Assembly (NCBI GenBank): GCA_964539135.1
Contig: CAZIFG010000002.1
Coordinates: forward strand, 62,001-126,000
Length of the DNA stretch: 64,000 nucleotides
Direction: 5' to 3'
Source of the DNA: CAZIFG01 sp964539135
GTDB taxonomy: Bacteria; Margulisbacteria; Marinamargulisbacteria; GCA-2716485; CAZIFG01
In this document: positions 44,652 to 52,743 of the stretch, in pieces
Layout of the letters: the number at the start of each line of letters is the position of its first letter
Position numbering within the stretch: the stretch's first letter is position 1
Position numbers and translations under genes: made by a program
Notes under the pieces: generated by a model
What the model was told of the DNA's origin: nothing
What the model saw: only the letters and a program-made list of their open reading frames with translations
The model's database searches: none

Positions 44652-44867
44652 ATGGCCGAAATCTATAAAAAAGGCATGGAATTGAGTCATAAGGACACTA
44701 AAGCCAAAATTTTGTTTGGAAAATGGAATGAAGACGGAACGGCACTGTGTTTAACCAAAAGTAAGCAGTTTGTGACCCTATCGAAAGCCGATTTAGAAAC
44801 AAATTATGTGAACCTCAAACTGCTGAATAAACAGGCAAGAGAAAAAAGACGCGGTCAAGCCTGGTAG
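44652..44867 (+). CDS. Small basic hypothetical protein downstream of uvrD
   Basis: Not recognised. The 71 residues are rich in Lys, hydrophilic and without membrane segments (MELSHKDTKAKILFGKWNED, then a basic end QAREKRRGQAW). AGGGAG lies 6 nt before the ATG and the gene starts 11 nt after uvrD, so it is probably translated from the same message. A nucleic-acid-binding accessory role is possible but only from composition and position. Confidence 0.6.
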   Translation: MAEIYKKGMELSHKDTKAKILFGKWNEDGTALCLTKSKQFVTLSKADLETNYVNLKLLNKQAREKRRGQAW

Positions 44868-44961
44868 AAAAAAGTCCCTATTAAACATTTACAAATGGGC
44901 AAAGAAAAGATACAATGATCAGCTCGTCTTTCTTTAGAAATTCGAGCTTTTTAACGACAAT

Positions 44962-45103
44962 GGGGCTGTTGCGAAATGCCTACGTTTGGATCATATGCAA
45001 GGCATTCCGAGACCGAAAGCCCAGAGTTTATATGTAATAAATGAGGACTTGAGGACAAGGATAACACAGCAGATGGCCAAAATAGGCATTTCGCAACAGA
45101 CCC
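44962..45103 (+). mobile_element. MITE-like inverted-repeat element, copy D (142 bp) upstream of typA
   Basis: Bounded by inverted ends (GGGGCTGTTGCGAAATGCCT on the left) with exact direct repeats ACAAT at 44957-44961 and 45104-45108. The right end lies 16 nt before the typA start codon, leaving only the duplicated target and the AGGAGAGAAAG ribosome site between them. The typA leader and possibly its promoter are therefore element DNA. Confidence 0.9.
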
Positions 45104-45119
45104 ACAATAGGAGAGAAAG

Positions 45120-46925
45120 ATGAACCCGAAACAAACACGAAATGTGGCCATTATTGCCCACGTTGACCATGGAAAAACAACCCTAGTAGATGAGCTTTTC
45201 AAACAAAGTGGTATGTGGCGAGACAACCAAGTGGTTCAAGAACGACTTATGGATTCCATGGATTTGGAAAAAGAAAGAGGCATTACCATTACCTCAAAAA
45301 ATGGCGCCTGCAGATATAAAGAGTACCAAATTAACATTATTGATACCCCAGGCCACGCGGATTTTGGTGGCGAAGTAGAACGGGTTTTAAAAATGTCAGA
45401 TGGGGTTGTCTTTTTGGTAGATGCCGCAGAAGGCCCTATGCCGCAATCCTATTTTGTACTTAAAAAAGCGGTAGCCTTAAATTTACCGGTCATTGTACTG
45501 GTAAATAAAATAGACAAGCCGGCTGCGCGTTGCGATTGGGCTGTCGATCAAGTCTTTGATGTACTTGCAGGCTTAAACGCACCGGATCATATTTTAGATT
45601 TTCCTGTTTTGTATGCAGCTGCGAGAAGTGGAATTACTCGATTCACACCCGATGGCGAAGACAAAGACATGGCCCCTTTATTTGATTTAATCATCGAAAA
45701 AATTCCCTCACCACAAGGGGAGAGTGAAGCGCCTTTCCAACTTCTGGTGAGCAGTTTAAGCTACTCCTCCTTTTTAGGACGATTGGCCATTGGAAAAATC
45801 AGCAATGGAACCTTAAAAGTGAACCAAGAAATTGCGGTGGTTGCAGATAATCTTATCAAATCAAAAGCAAGAGTAACGAAGATTTATGGCTTTAATGCCG
45901 ATCAACGTGTGGAAAAAGAATCCGCGATTGTAGGCGATATCATTGCCTTATCAGGGGTTACAGAAGTGTTGGTAGGGGAAACCTTAACCAGTCCAGAGCA
46001 TCCCGTTAGCTTACCCGCAACGCCCATAGATCCGCCGACAATTTCCATGAAATTTATTCCGAATGATTCTCCCTTTTCAGGGAAAGAGGGCGAGTTCGTT
46101 ACCTCTAACCAAGTAAGAGATAGGCTCACACGAGAGCTTTTAACAGACGTGGCCCTTCAAATGGAAGAGTTAACGGATCAGCCCGGATTTAAAGTATCCG
46201 GTCGTGGGGAGTTGCATTTGTCCATTCTCATTGAAAAAATGAGACGAGAAGGCTATGAATTCCAAGTCTCGAGACCCACTGTACTTTTTAAAACGGTAGA
46301 CGGTCAAAGAGAAGAGCCTTACGAAGAAGTGACAGTAGACGTAGCTGAAGAGCATTCTGGAAAAGTTATTGAAACCATGGGAGAAAGAAAGGGGCAAATG
46401 ACCAACATGGTTCAAGATAATGGGATGGTGCGCCTCACGTTTAAAATCCCCACACGCGGTCTTTTAGGGTATCAATCAGAGTTTATGACCTTAACCAAAG
46501 GAATGGGTGTATTAAACTATATTTTTGCAGGATATGGACCTTATGTAGGCGTCTTAAGAACAAGAAAAAATGGGGTTTTGATTTCCAAAGAAAATTGCGT
46601 GACTGTGGCCTATGCTCTGTGTAACTTACAAGAAAGAGGCGTTCTCTTTTTGGATGCGGGTGTAGATGTCTATGAAGGTCAAATCGTAGGTCAAAATTCC
46701 AGAGATGATGACATGGTCGTGAACGTGTCTAAAGGTAAAAAACTCACCAACATGAGAGCCTCCGGATCGGATGATGCGGTTGTACTTGTACCGGCTAGAA
46801 AATTAACGCTAGAAGATTGCATTGCCTTTATTGAAGATGATGAATTGGTAGAAATTACGCCTAAAAACATCAGACTTCGTAAATTACACTTAAAAGAAAC
46901 CGATCGCAAGCGCAGCGGTAATTAA
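45120..46925 (+). CDS. typA: Translational GTPase TypA/BipA
   Basis: Ribosome-binding GTPase related to EF-G that helps ribosome assembly and stress adaptation. The 601-aa protein has all G motifs: NVAIIAHVDHGKTTLVD (G1), ERGITITSKNGA (G2), DTPGHADFGGEVERVL (G3) and VLVNKIDKPAARCDW (G4). The family C terminus contains RGLLGYQSEFMTLTKGMGVL and KKLTNMRASGSDDAVVL. GGAGAG stands before the ATG. The gene is complete although a mobile element has inserted directly upstream. Confidence 0.96.
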   Translation: MNPKQTRNVAIIAHVDHGKTTLVDELFKQSGMWRDNQVVQERLMDSMDLEKERGITITSKNGACRYKEYQINIIDTPGHADFGGEVERVLKMSDGVVFLVDAAEGPMPQSYFVLKKAVALNLPVIVLVNKIDKPAARCDWAVDQVFDVLAGLNAPDHILDFPVLYAAARSGITRFTPDGEDKDMAPLFDLIIEKIPSPQGESEAPFQLLVSSLSYSSFLGRLAIGKISNGTLKVNQEIAVVADNLIKSKARVTKIYGFNADQRVEKESAIVGDIIALSGVTEVLVGETLTSPEHPVSLPATPIDPPTISMKFIPNDSPFSGKEGEFVTSNQVRDRLTRELLTDVALQMEELTDQPGFKVSGRGELHLSILIEKMRREGYEFQVSRPTVLFKTVDGQREEPYEEVTVDVAEEHSGKVIETMGERKGQMTNMVQDNGMVRLTFKIPTRGLLGYQSEFMTLTKGMGVLNYIFAGYGPYVGVLRTRKNGVLISKENCVTVAYALCNLQERGVLFLDAGVDVYEGQIVGQNSRDDDMVVNVSKGKKLTNMRASGSDDAVVLVPARKLTLEDCIAFIEDDELVEITPKNIRLRKLHLKETDRKRSGN

Positions 46926-46930
46926 GATAA

Positions 46931-46943
46931 GGGGGGGGGGGGG
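46931..46943 (+). repeat. Poly-G13 tract abutting a start codon
   Basis: Thirteen consecutive G residues end exactly at the ATG of the Spy-like gene, 5 nt after the typA stop. The run can act as a ribosome site. Tracts of this length are prone to slippage and are used as phase-variation switches in some bacteria. In-frame coding is not affected because the run is outside the ORF. Confidence 0.85.
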
Positions 46944-47372
46944 ATGAAACTTAAAATAGCCCTTTTAATGGTAATAATGGGGGTATCTGTCGGGATTTCA
47001 GCGGAAGTGGAAAGCCTTCAGGAACAAAGAATTCGTCAAAAGTACGAAAAAAAAGTAGAGACCATTTTAAAAGAGTTAAATCTGACAGAGCAGCAGCAAT
47101 CGCAGATTCAAGCCTATAAAGGGTCTTATGTCCAAAAAGGAAAAGAACTCTATAGAGAAGATCAGCGCATCCGGGTGCAGTTGCAAACGGCACGAAATGA
47201 GGTGCCATCCCTCCCTGGAAAGATTAAAGGCTTAACAGAGGCCCTGCAAATTGTAGATGTTAAAAAACAGGATTTTCGCTTTCAATTTATGCGAGACATG
47301 CGGAAAATTCTAAATCCAGAGCAATACCAACGCCTAAACGAAATCGTGAACCAAGAACTCAATCGCAAATAG
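46944..47372 (+). CDS. Spy/CpxP-like periplasmic protein
   Basis: A 142-aa exported helical protein. A signal peptide (KIALLMVIMGVSVGISA) is followed by long helices with the LTEQQQSQIQAYKGSYVQKG segment and a final FMRDMRKILNPEQYQRLNEI, matching the (L)TxxQ...LTPEQ pattern of Spy, CpxP and zinc-resistance-associated proteins. These act as envelope chaperones or stress sensors. It follows typA by 18 nt and is preceded by the poly-G tract. Its TAG stop lies within the 5-bp duplicated target of a mobile element. Confidence 0.75.
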   Translation: MKLKIALLMVIMGVSVGISAEVESLQEQRIRQKYEKKVETILKELNLTEQQQSQIQAYKGSYVQKGKELYREDQRIRVQLQTARNEVPSLPGKIKGLTEALQIVDVKKQDFRFQFMRDMRKILNPEQYQRLNEIVNQELNRK

Positions 47373-47373
47373 T

Positions 47374-47515
47374 GGGGCTATTGCGCGAAATGCCTACGTT
47401 TGGATCATATGCAAGGCATTCCGAGACCGAAAGCCCTTATATGAGATAAATGAGGACTTGTGAGGGACAAGGATAACACAGCAGATGGCCAAAATAGGCA
47501 TTTCGCAACAGCCCC
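47374..47515 (+). mobile_element. MITE-like inverted-repeat element, copy E (142 bp) abutting a stop codon
   Basis: Bounded by GGGGCTATTGCGCGAAATGC on the left and CGCAACAGCCCC on the right, with exact direct repeats ATAGT at 47369-47373 and 47516-47520. The left repeat contains the TAG of the Spy-like gene. The right end is 8 nt from the hemF stop. Insertion fell exactly between two convergent genes. Confidence 0.9.
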
Positions 47516-47523
47516 ATAGTCCC

Positions 47524-48468
47524 TTAAAGATAATCGATAGGATGTTGGAGTCGCTGAACAAGAACGGCTTCGGGGCTTCCGGGGATAGGATGCGAATCAT
47601 ATTCCCAGCTCACATGCTTGGGTAAACTCATCAAAATACTTTCAATACGGCCGCCTGTTTTAAGTCCAAAAAGAGTGCCTCTGTCGTAGATTAAATTAAA
47701 TTCAACATAACGACCCCGTCTCAAAAGCTGCCAGTGTTTTTGAGCTTCCGTAAAGGAATCCTGAAGATGGGATTTAACAATGGGAAGATAAGCCTCTGAA
47801 AAGGCATAACCACAGCGTTTGGCAAATTCAAACAAGGCCTCTTTATCTCTGTCACGCAGGTAATCATAGAAAATACCGCCAATACCACGGGATTCTTCAC
47901 GATGGGTATTGCAAAAATAGGTATCACACCAGGCTTTAAACTGAGGATAAAACTGAGGATCTGTGCCATCGCAGGCTGTTTTATGAACCTGATGAAAGTG
48001 AAGGGCATCGGCTTCAACCAAATAATAAGGGGTCAAGTCAGCACCGCCGCCAAACCACCAGACAGACTCTGTTTCTGTAATGAGTTCAAAATAACGATAA
48101 TTGGCATGCGTTGTGGGAATCATGGGGCTAAAGGGATGGATCACAAGGCTAATGCCAGTGGCAAAAAACCGAGCGCCTTTTAGGGGACTTGTAAGGCTAA
48201 TATTTTGCTGGGAAAGCATTTTCCCAAACATCTCAATTTCCATCTCTTTTTCAATTGTGCCTGTAACGGCAGAGGTGTTCACACCTCCTTTTTCAAATAC
48301 ACTGCCATCGGCAATGACGCGTGTTCTACCGCCGCCGCCGCCGGGTCTATCCCAAATATCTTCGCGAAAGCGAACCGTTTCAACAGATTCTAAGGTGGTG
48401 CAAATATGATCTTGAAGCTTGAGAACAAGATCCTGCATTTGCTGACACATAGGGCTAAATGGTTTCAT
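47524..48468 (-). CDS. hemF: Oxygen-dependent coproporphyrinogen III oxidase
   Basis: Haem biosynthesis enzyme that converts coproporphyrinogen III to protoporphyrinogen IX using O2. The 314 aa are the usual length. Signatures include RPGGGGGRTRVIADGSVFEK, THANYRYFELI with WWFGGGADLTPYYL, GIGGIFYDYL, RRGRYVEFNLIYDRGTLFGL and a C-terminal RIESILMSLPKHVSWEYD. Its presence indicates aerobic or microaerobic haem synthesis. It faces the typA-Spy pair across a mobile element. Confidence 0.96.
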   Translation of the reverse strand: MKPFSPMCQQMQDLVLKLQDHICTTLESVETVRFREDIWDRPGGGGGRTRVIADGSVFEKGGVNTSAVTGTIEKEMEIEMFGKMLSQQNISLTSPLKGARFFATGISLVIHPFSPMIPTTHANYRYFELITETESVWWFGGGADLTPYYLVEADALHFHQVHKTACDGTDPQFYPQFKAWCDTYFCNTHREESRGIGGIFYDYLRDRDKEALFEFAKRCGYAFSEAYLPIVKSHLQDSFTEAQKHWQLLRRGRYVEFNLIYDRGTLFGLKTGGRIESILMSLPKHVSWEYDSHPIPGSPEAVLVQRLQHPIDYL

Positions 48469-48529
48469 GCGCGGATTATAGAAGAAAGTTATAAAAGGCG
48501 CAATAGATAAATAAAATAAAAAATAAGAT

Positions 48530-49567
48530 TTAAAACCGCCTCAGATCTGAATGAAGGGCAATCTGATTTTGACCTTCAACCAAGGATTTGGCAAAGAGAG
48601 CGGCAAAGTAAGGGCACATCATCACACCCCGAGATCCGAATCCGCTAAAAAGGCCAACCTGAGGAAAGGTAGGATGTAAGCCAATGAGAGGTTTCAGATC
48701 AGGGACCAGACATCTGACGGCGGCATGATGGTCCAAAACCGTATAGGAAACAGATAAAAAGCGATTCAAGGTATCTAAAAGTAGGGCTTTACCAGTGGCG
48801 GTAGGCTGAGGCGTCAAGTCATCCCATTCATAGGTGGCGCCAAACCGAAAACAGTGATTGTCTAGGGGGACCAACCATTTCCCAAAATGATAAATGGCAT
48901 CCGCATCCAAATCAGGGATGGAGAGCGTGAGTGTTTCTCCCTTTGCCATGCGGTAAGGAAGCGTGGAAAAAAAACGAGAAAATCGCGTATCCGCACCGAT
49001 GCAATACAGGATTTTATGAAAGGAAATATCCTGCCAAGAACCGCCATTTTCATGGAGAATGAGATCCGATTCAGAAAAGCAGTCATCTCGGCATACTGTC
49101 GGGTAGTGCTGCTTAAATGCTGTTAAAAAAGAGGTAGGGTTCAAGGCCACACAGCCCTTCATTTCAACACCTCCAAAGGGAAGCAAAAAACCAGGTAGAG
49201 AATGAAGCGTCTGTCCATAATAATCAGAAAATTCTGGGAGCTCGACTTTTTTTTGAAAGATTCGAGCGGTTTCATCGGATTCAAAAAGGCGGTAAGCAGG
49301 GGTTTCAATCAAAAAAGAGGCCTGCCACTGAGATTCCAGAGACCGATAAGTATTACAGGCAACAGGAATGAATTGTTCACCTTGCCAAGTCAGTGTGAGT
49401 CTTTTACCTGAAATATAATCCATAAGCCCAGCCGCAACCGTAGAGGCAGAATGGGTGTAATGGTTATCGATCACACATACACTGGCATTTAAACGCATCA
49501 GCGCCTCTGCAAGCAAAGTGCCTGCCAGTCCTTGTCCCACAATCAAATATTCAACCGTATGTGTCAT
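48530..49567 (-). CDS. FAD-dependent oxidoreductase (DAO family)
   Basis: A 345-aa flavoenzyme. The dinucleotide-binding motif is LIVGQGLAGTLLAEALMRL at the N terminus, followed by VCVIDNHYTHSASTVAAGLM. The C-terminal FAD site is LIGLHPTFPQVGLFSGFGSR. This is the D-amino-acid oxidase/glycine oxidase fold; the closest general group is the MnmC/ThiO-like oxidases. The substrate cannot be named from sequence. It lies 61 nt upstream of hemF on the same strand. Confidence 0.8.
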   Translation of the reverse strand: MTHTVEYLIVGQGLAGTLLAEALMRLNASVCVIDNHYTHSASTVAAGLMDYISGKRLTLTWQGEQFIPVACNTYRSLESQWQASFLIETPAYRLFESDETARIFQKKVELPEFSDYYGQTLHSLPGFLLPFGGVEMKGCVALNPTSFLTAFKQHYPTVCRDDCFSESDLILHENGGSWQDISFHKILYCIGADTRFSRFFSTLPYRMAKGETLTLSIPDLDADAIYHFGKWLVPLDNHCFRFGATYEWDDLTPQPTATGKALLLDTLNRFLSVSYTVLDHHAAVRCLVPDLKPLIGLHPTFPQVGLFSGFGSRGVMMCPYFAALFAKSLVEGQNQIALHSDLRRF

Positions 49568-49703
49568 GGTTTTAAGTATACACGAAGGAACAAAAAAGCG
49601 GAATTTTAGGGGGGTGTTTTTTTTAAGTAAAAAATGATATTTTAATAACGTTTTTTAAAAAAATAAAATAAATAAAAGCAGAAATGCAAAGCGAGATTTG
49701 GAT

Positions 49704-52649
49704 ATGAAGAAAATAGTATCTCGAGGGGTAGTTTTAGACTCATTATTGCATCTATCGGATAAAAGCCTAGGATTGTCAGATGAAATCGTAGACGCATGTT
49801 TAAAAAATCCAGATCAGATAGTTGGGGATTTTTTAAAAGAAACAGGCAAAAGTACAAATGAAAAAAGTATTGAAAGGGCATTGTGGTTAATTTTTTTAAA
49901 TCAATTTGACGTGCCGATTGCAGATAAAAGTCAATGGCGTATCCCAACATTTCAACCCAAGGCAGAAGAGTTGACGTCTAAAAGCCGTTGTATGATATGG
50001 TTACTCTCTCATCGGGGAATAGAGACGAGAAAACCGATAACAGATAGATATTGGCAGATTATAATCGATGCCTTGGATCTTAAAATCAATATAAAACAAT
50101 TCACAGCAATCATAGAAGGAAGAGAAACTGATGAGGCGTATAAAAGTAGCATCAGTCAGCATATAGGGGCAATTTTAAAACGGAGAGATATTCCGGACAC
50201 GCCAGAGCACATTCAGTATGTCATGAAAGTGATAACCCAAAGTCCCTTGTTAAAGGGGAGCCAGGGACCTGAATTTAAAGCAAAAATTATGTGGGAGTGG
50301 GAGGCTATTCAAGCGGAAGTATTAAATCCAGCCCCCTTGCTCAAAGCAGAATCCTTACTTCCAAACATAACGAATTTGCTTAAGTCTAATATCATTGTAA
50401 GGGTGCCTGAGTATAGAGTAGACGAGGTATTCCGTAAAATATTATCAAAAACAGAGGCGTTAGCCAGAGATATATTACATAGCCTTAAAAGGCTAAAACC
50501 AGATGTAATAGTAGTCTATGATAAGACACTCAAGCAAAACGGCAAGTGTCATGGGGTTTTAGGCGAAATCGCAAAAGCAGGGCATGCAGAATTATTTAGA
50601 GAGGTCGTAGCAGAGATTGGCGGAGTGCCAACAAAATCAGCGATGGGAGAAAAAGATAGCGAAGAAATGACACTTGTAGATGCAGTTGTTTTGGGAGGAT
50701 CTGTAGCCCTGTTAACATATTTAGAGATTGAAGATCTAGAATTACAAAACGAAGGCGTGCTGGGATTAGCATTAGAGTCGGGATCTCCGGAGATGGTGTT
50801 GCAATGCTTAAGTTTAAGAGATAGGGGGAGTCTGCAGATTGATAGAGATAAAAAGGGTAACACTCTACTCATGCAAGCGATAAAGGGCGAAGACTCGAAA
50901 ATTTCAGTAGATATTGCGCGAACTTTACATCAAAGCATGGGAGACACATACTTTTGGGCATATTATGCAAAAATAGAAAATGCAAAAAGGGAAACGGCAC
51001 TAAGCCTGGCTATTACCACAAAACAAAGAGCATTGGTGAAGATTCTAGGGGGTATATTGGAGCCAAAGCATGTACAGGCTTTAATTCTATCTGGGGATCT
51101 TAACTTTATTGAGGCTGTCATAAAAGACTTAGGTGTAAGTAGAGATCACCTCATAACTAGGTATTTTGAGTATGTTGCTAAATATGCAGGGGGTATTATT
51201 CTAAGTGATTTAAAGGATAAACGTAGTCTAGAACGGCGACAGTGGCTCTTTAAAATACAGAGTGGATCAGAAGAAACGCGTGCACATCAGCTCATAAAAT
51301 GGGCGCCTGGTGTTTTATATGGGATATTAGAAAAATGCAGCAGTGAACATATTAGCGAGGTGTTACTGATTAAAACAAAATATGGGGGGTTTGTACTGGC
51401 ACATTTACTGGCCTATATGCATCCTGAAACATTAAACACGATATTAAAATACGTAATATTACCCACAAAATTACAATTGCTTGGACTACGATTCGGAGGT
51501 GGATCAGCAGTTTTGAGTTTGCTCTTAAAATACAGTACGGGGGAGTCAGGGGGGCTAGCAGGTACTCAGACGGTAGAGGAGTTAGGTCAGATTCTTTCAA
51601 ATAGAGTGCTCAGTCCCCTCTTTTTAGGTGTGTTCTCAAATAGAAATAGGCCCTTGGAAAAGTATATTAAAAATAGCAGTTATGAGAACCGTGTAATGCT
51701 TTTAAGTCAAAGAATAGGCGAAAAATCCTTGGCTGAGGTATATGTAGAAAAAGATAGTGAGGGCTTTAATAGAATTTTAGAAAGCTGTACGTTTAAAAAA
51801 GAGATAGAAGACATCTTAAACATTTTAAATAGAAAAGGCCTCTATTTAAAAACAATCCTGATTAACACGCAGCGGGCCCTTTTAAAAGAAATACTCAAAC
51901 ACCATACACATGAAGAAAAATGGCATGTGTTATGTCAAAAACGTCAATGGAAGTTAAGCGATATCGACAATGCCTTCAATCAATGGGTACAGGAATGGGT
52001 CGGGATAGATCTATCGAAGGAGGGGGTAGAGGAACTTTGGGCCATTAGTACAATGGGGGAAAAGATAATGATGATAGGGAACCTCAGAAGAGCACCCAAA
52101 GAAGTCTCTGACGCCTTACAAAAAAAATTAGAGGAATGGTTTGATAACAAATGGCACAACAAAGTAGAACCGTTAAGTACAAAGGATGCCTTAGAGGGCC
52201 TATTGGAACTCCAAAAAATAGGGGGATGGGAAGAGATTGCCTGTGCGTGGATGACGGAATGCCTACTCAGAAGTGTAGCCATGCTAGACCAGTGTGATAC
52301 GATAGCCCAAAAAATAAAAATTTTAGGACAAAAGGTTCATAAGAAGGCAGGAATTTCGGAGGAGGGGGATACAGTGGCAAATGTATTGATCAAAAGCGGA
52401 CAGAGCCTAATTGTAGAGGAAATCTTAGGAGATCCATCATGTGCAGCAGAAGCAGAAGCCTTGATAAGGGCCAGTATCACTGCAAAAGAGATCGGAAGCG
52501 GAGAGGAGCTAAGTGTAGAAGAAGACTATGAAATCTTTACGGATCAATGGGTAGAAGCCTGGCTCGGCGAAGAAGACTCAAGTGGAGACTCAGGTGAAGA
52601 CTCAAGTAAAGATCCATGTTTAGGCCCCTGTAAAAGACAAAGGCTATAG
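49704..52649 (+). CDS. Large ankyrin-like effector candidate with MKKIVS start (981 aa)
   Basis: Function unknown. The start at 49704 gives MKKIVSRGVVLDS, like its neighbours; a TTG two codons earlier is also in frame. About residues 280-455 form an ankyrin-like module (CHGVLGEIAKAGHAELFREV, TLVDAVVLGGSVALLTYLEI, NTLLMQAIKGEDS). It is clearly homologous to residues ~520-720 of the 1453-aa protein at 54778. A single TVAH-like unit (GGFVLAHLLAYMHPETLNTI) occurs near residue 555. The tail is acidic and Ser-rich (GEEDSSGDSGEDSSKDPC) and ends in a basic KRQRL that resembles a nuclear-localisation patch. No signal peptide; type IV-type export would be one possibility. Confidence 0.7.
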   Translation: MKKIVSRGVVLDSLLHLSDKSLGLSDEIVDACLKNPDQIVGDFLKETGKSTNEKSIERALWLIFLNQFDVPIADKSQWRIPTFQPKAEELTSKSRCMIWLLSHRGIETRKPITDRYWQIIIDALDLKINIKQFTAIIEGRETDEAYKSSISQHIGAILKRRDIPDTPEHIQYVMKVITQSPLLKGSQGPEFKAKIMWEWEAIQAEVLNPAPLLKAESLLPNITNLLKSNIIVRVPEYRVDEVFRKILSKTEALARDILHSLKRLKPDVIVVYDKTLKQNGKCHGVLGEIAKAGHAELFREVVAEIGGVPTKSAMGEKDSEEMTLVDAVVLGGSVALLTYLEIEDLELQNEGVLGLALESGSPEMVLQCLSLRDRGSLQIDRDKKGNTLLMQAIKGEDSKISVDIARTLHQSMGDTYFWAYYAKIENAKRETALSLAITTKQRALVKILGGILEPKHVQALILSGDLNFIEAVIKDLGVSRDHLITRYFEYVAKYAGGIILSDLKDKRSLERRQWLFKIQSGSEETRAHQLIKWAPGVLYGILEKCSSEHISEVLLIKTKYGGFVLAHLLAYMHPETLNTILKYVILPTKLQLLGLRFGGGSAVLSLLLKYSTGESGGLAGTQTVEELGQILSNRVLSPLFLGVFSNRNRPLEKYIKNSSYENRVMLLSQRIGEKSLAEVYVEKDSEGFNRILESCTFKKEIEDILNILNRKGLYLKTILINTQRALLKEILKHHTHEEKWHVLCQKRQWKLSDIDNAFNQWVQEWVGIDLSKEGVEELWAISTMGEKIMMIGNLRRAPKEVSDALQKKLEEWFDNKWHNKVEPLSTKDALEGLLELQKIGGWEEIACAWMTECLLRSVAMLDQCDTIAQKIKILGQKVHKKAGISEEGDTVANVLIKSGQSLIVEEILGDPSCAAEAEALIRASITAKEIGSGEELSVEEDYEIFTDQWVEAWLGEEDSSGDSGEDSSKDPCLGPCKRQRL

Positions 52650-52716
52650 GTAAAGGATCAGCATCTAGAGTCTTATTTAAGAGTAAGACTCTAATGGTGA
52701 TGGAATCGTCAAAAAA

Positions 52717-52743
52717 AGATATTAAAATGGGCTACAATCGCCA
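52717..52743. repeat. 27-bp direct repeat, left copy
   Basis: Identical over 27 bases to 54529-54555. This copy covers the last codons and stop of the minus-strand gene at 52722 (reading DCSPF then stop). The two flank the 577-aa gene almost exactly and suggest a duplicated gene end. Confidence 0.75.

Noticed and set aside
23447..47515. The ~140-bp repeats as a conserved small RNA or riboswitch
   Set aside because: Exact 5-bp target duplications and variable positions relative to genes fit insertion of a mobile element better.
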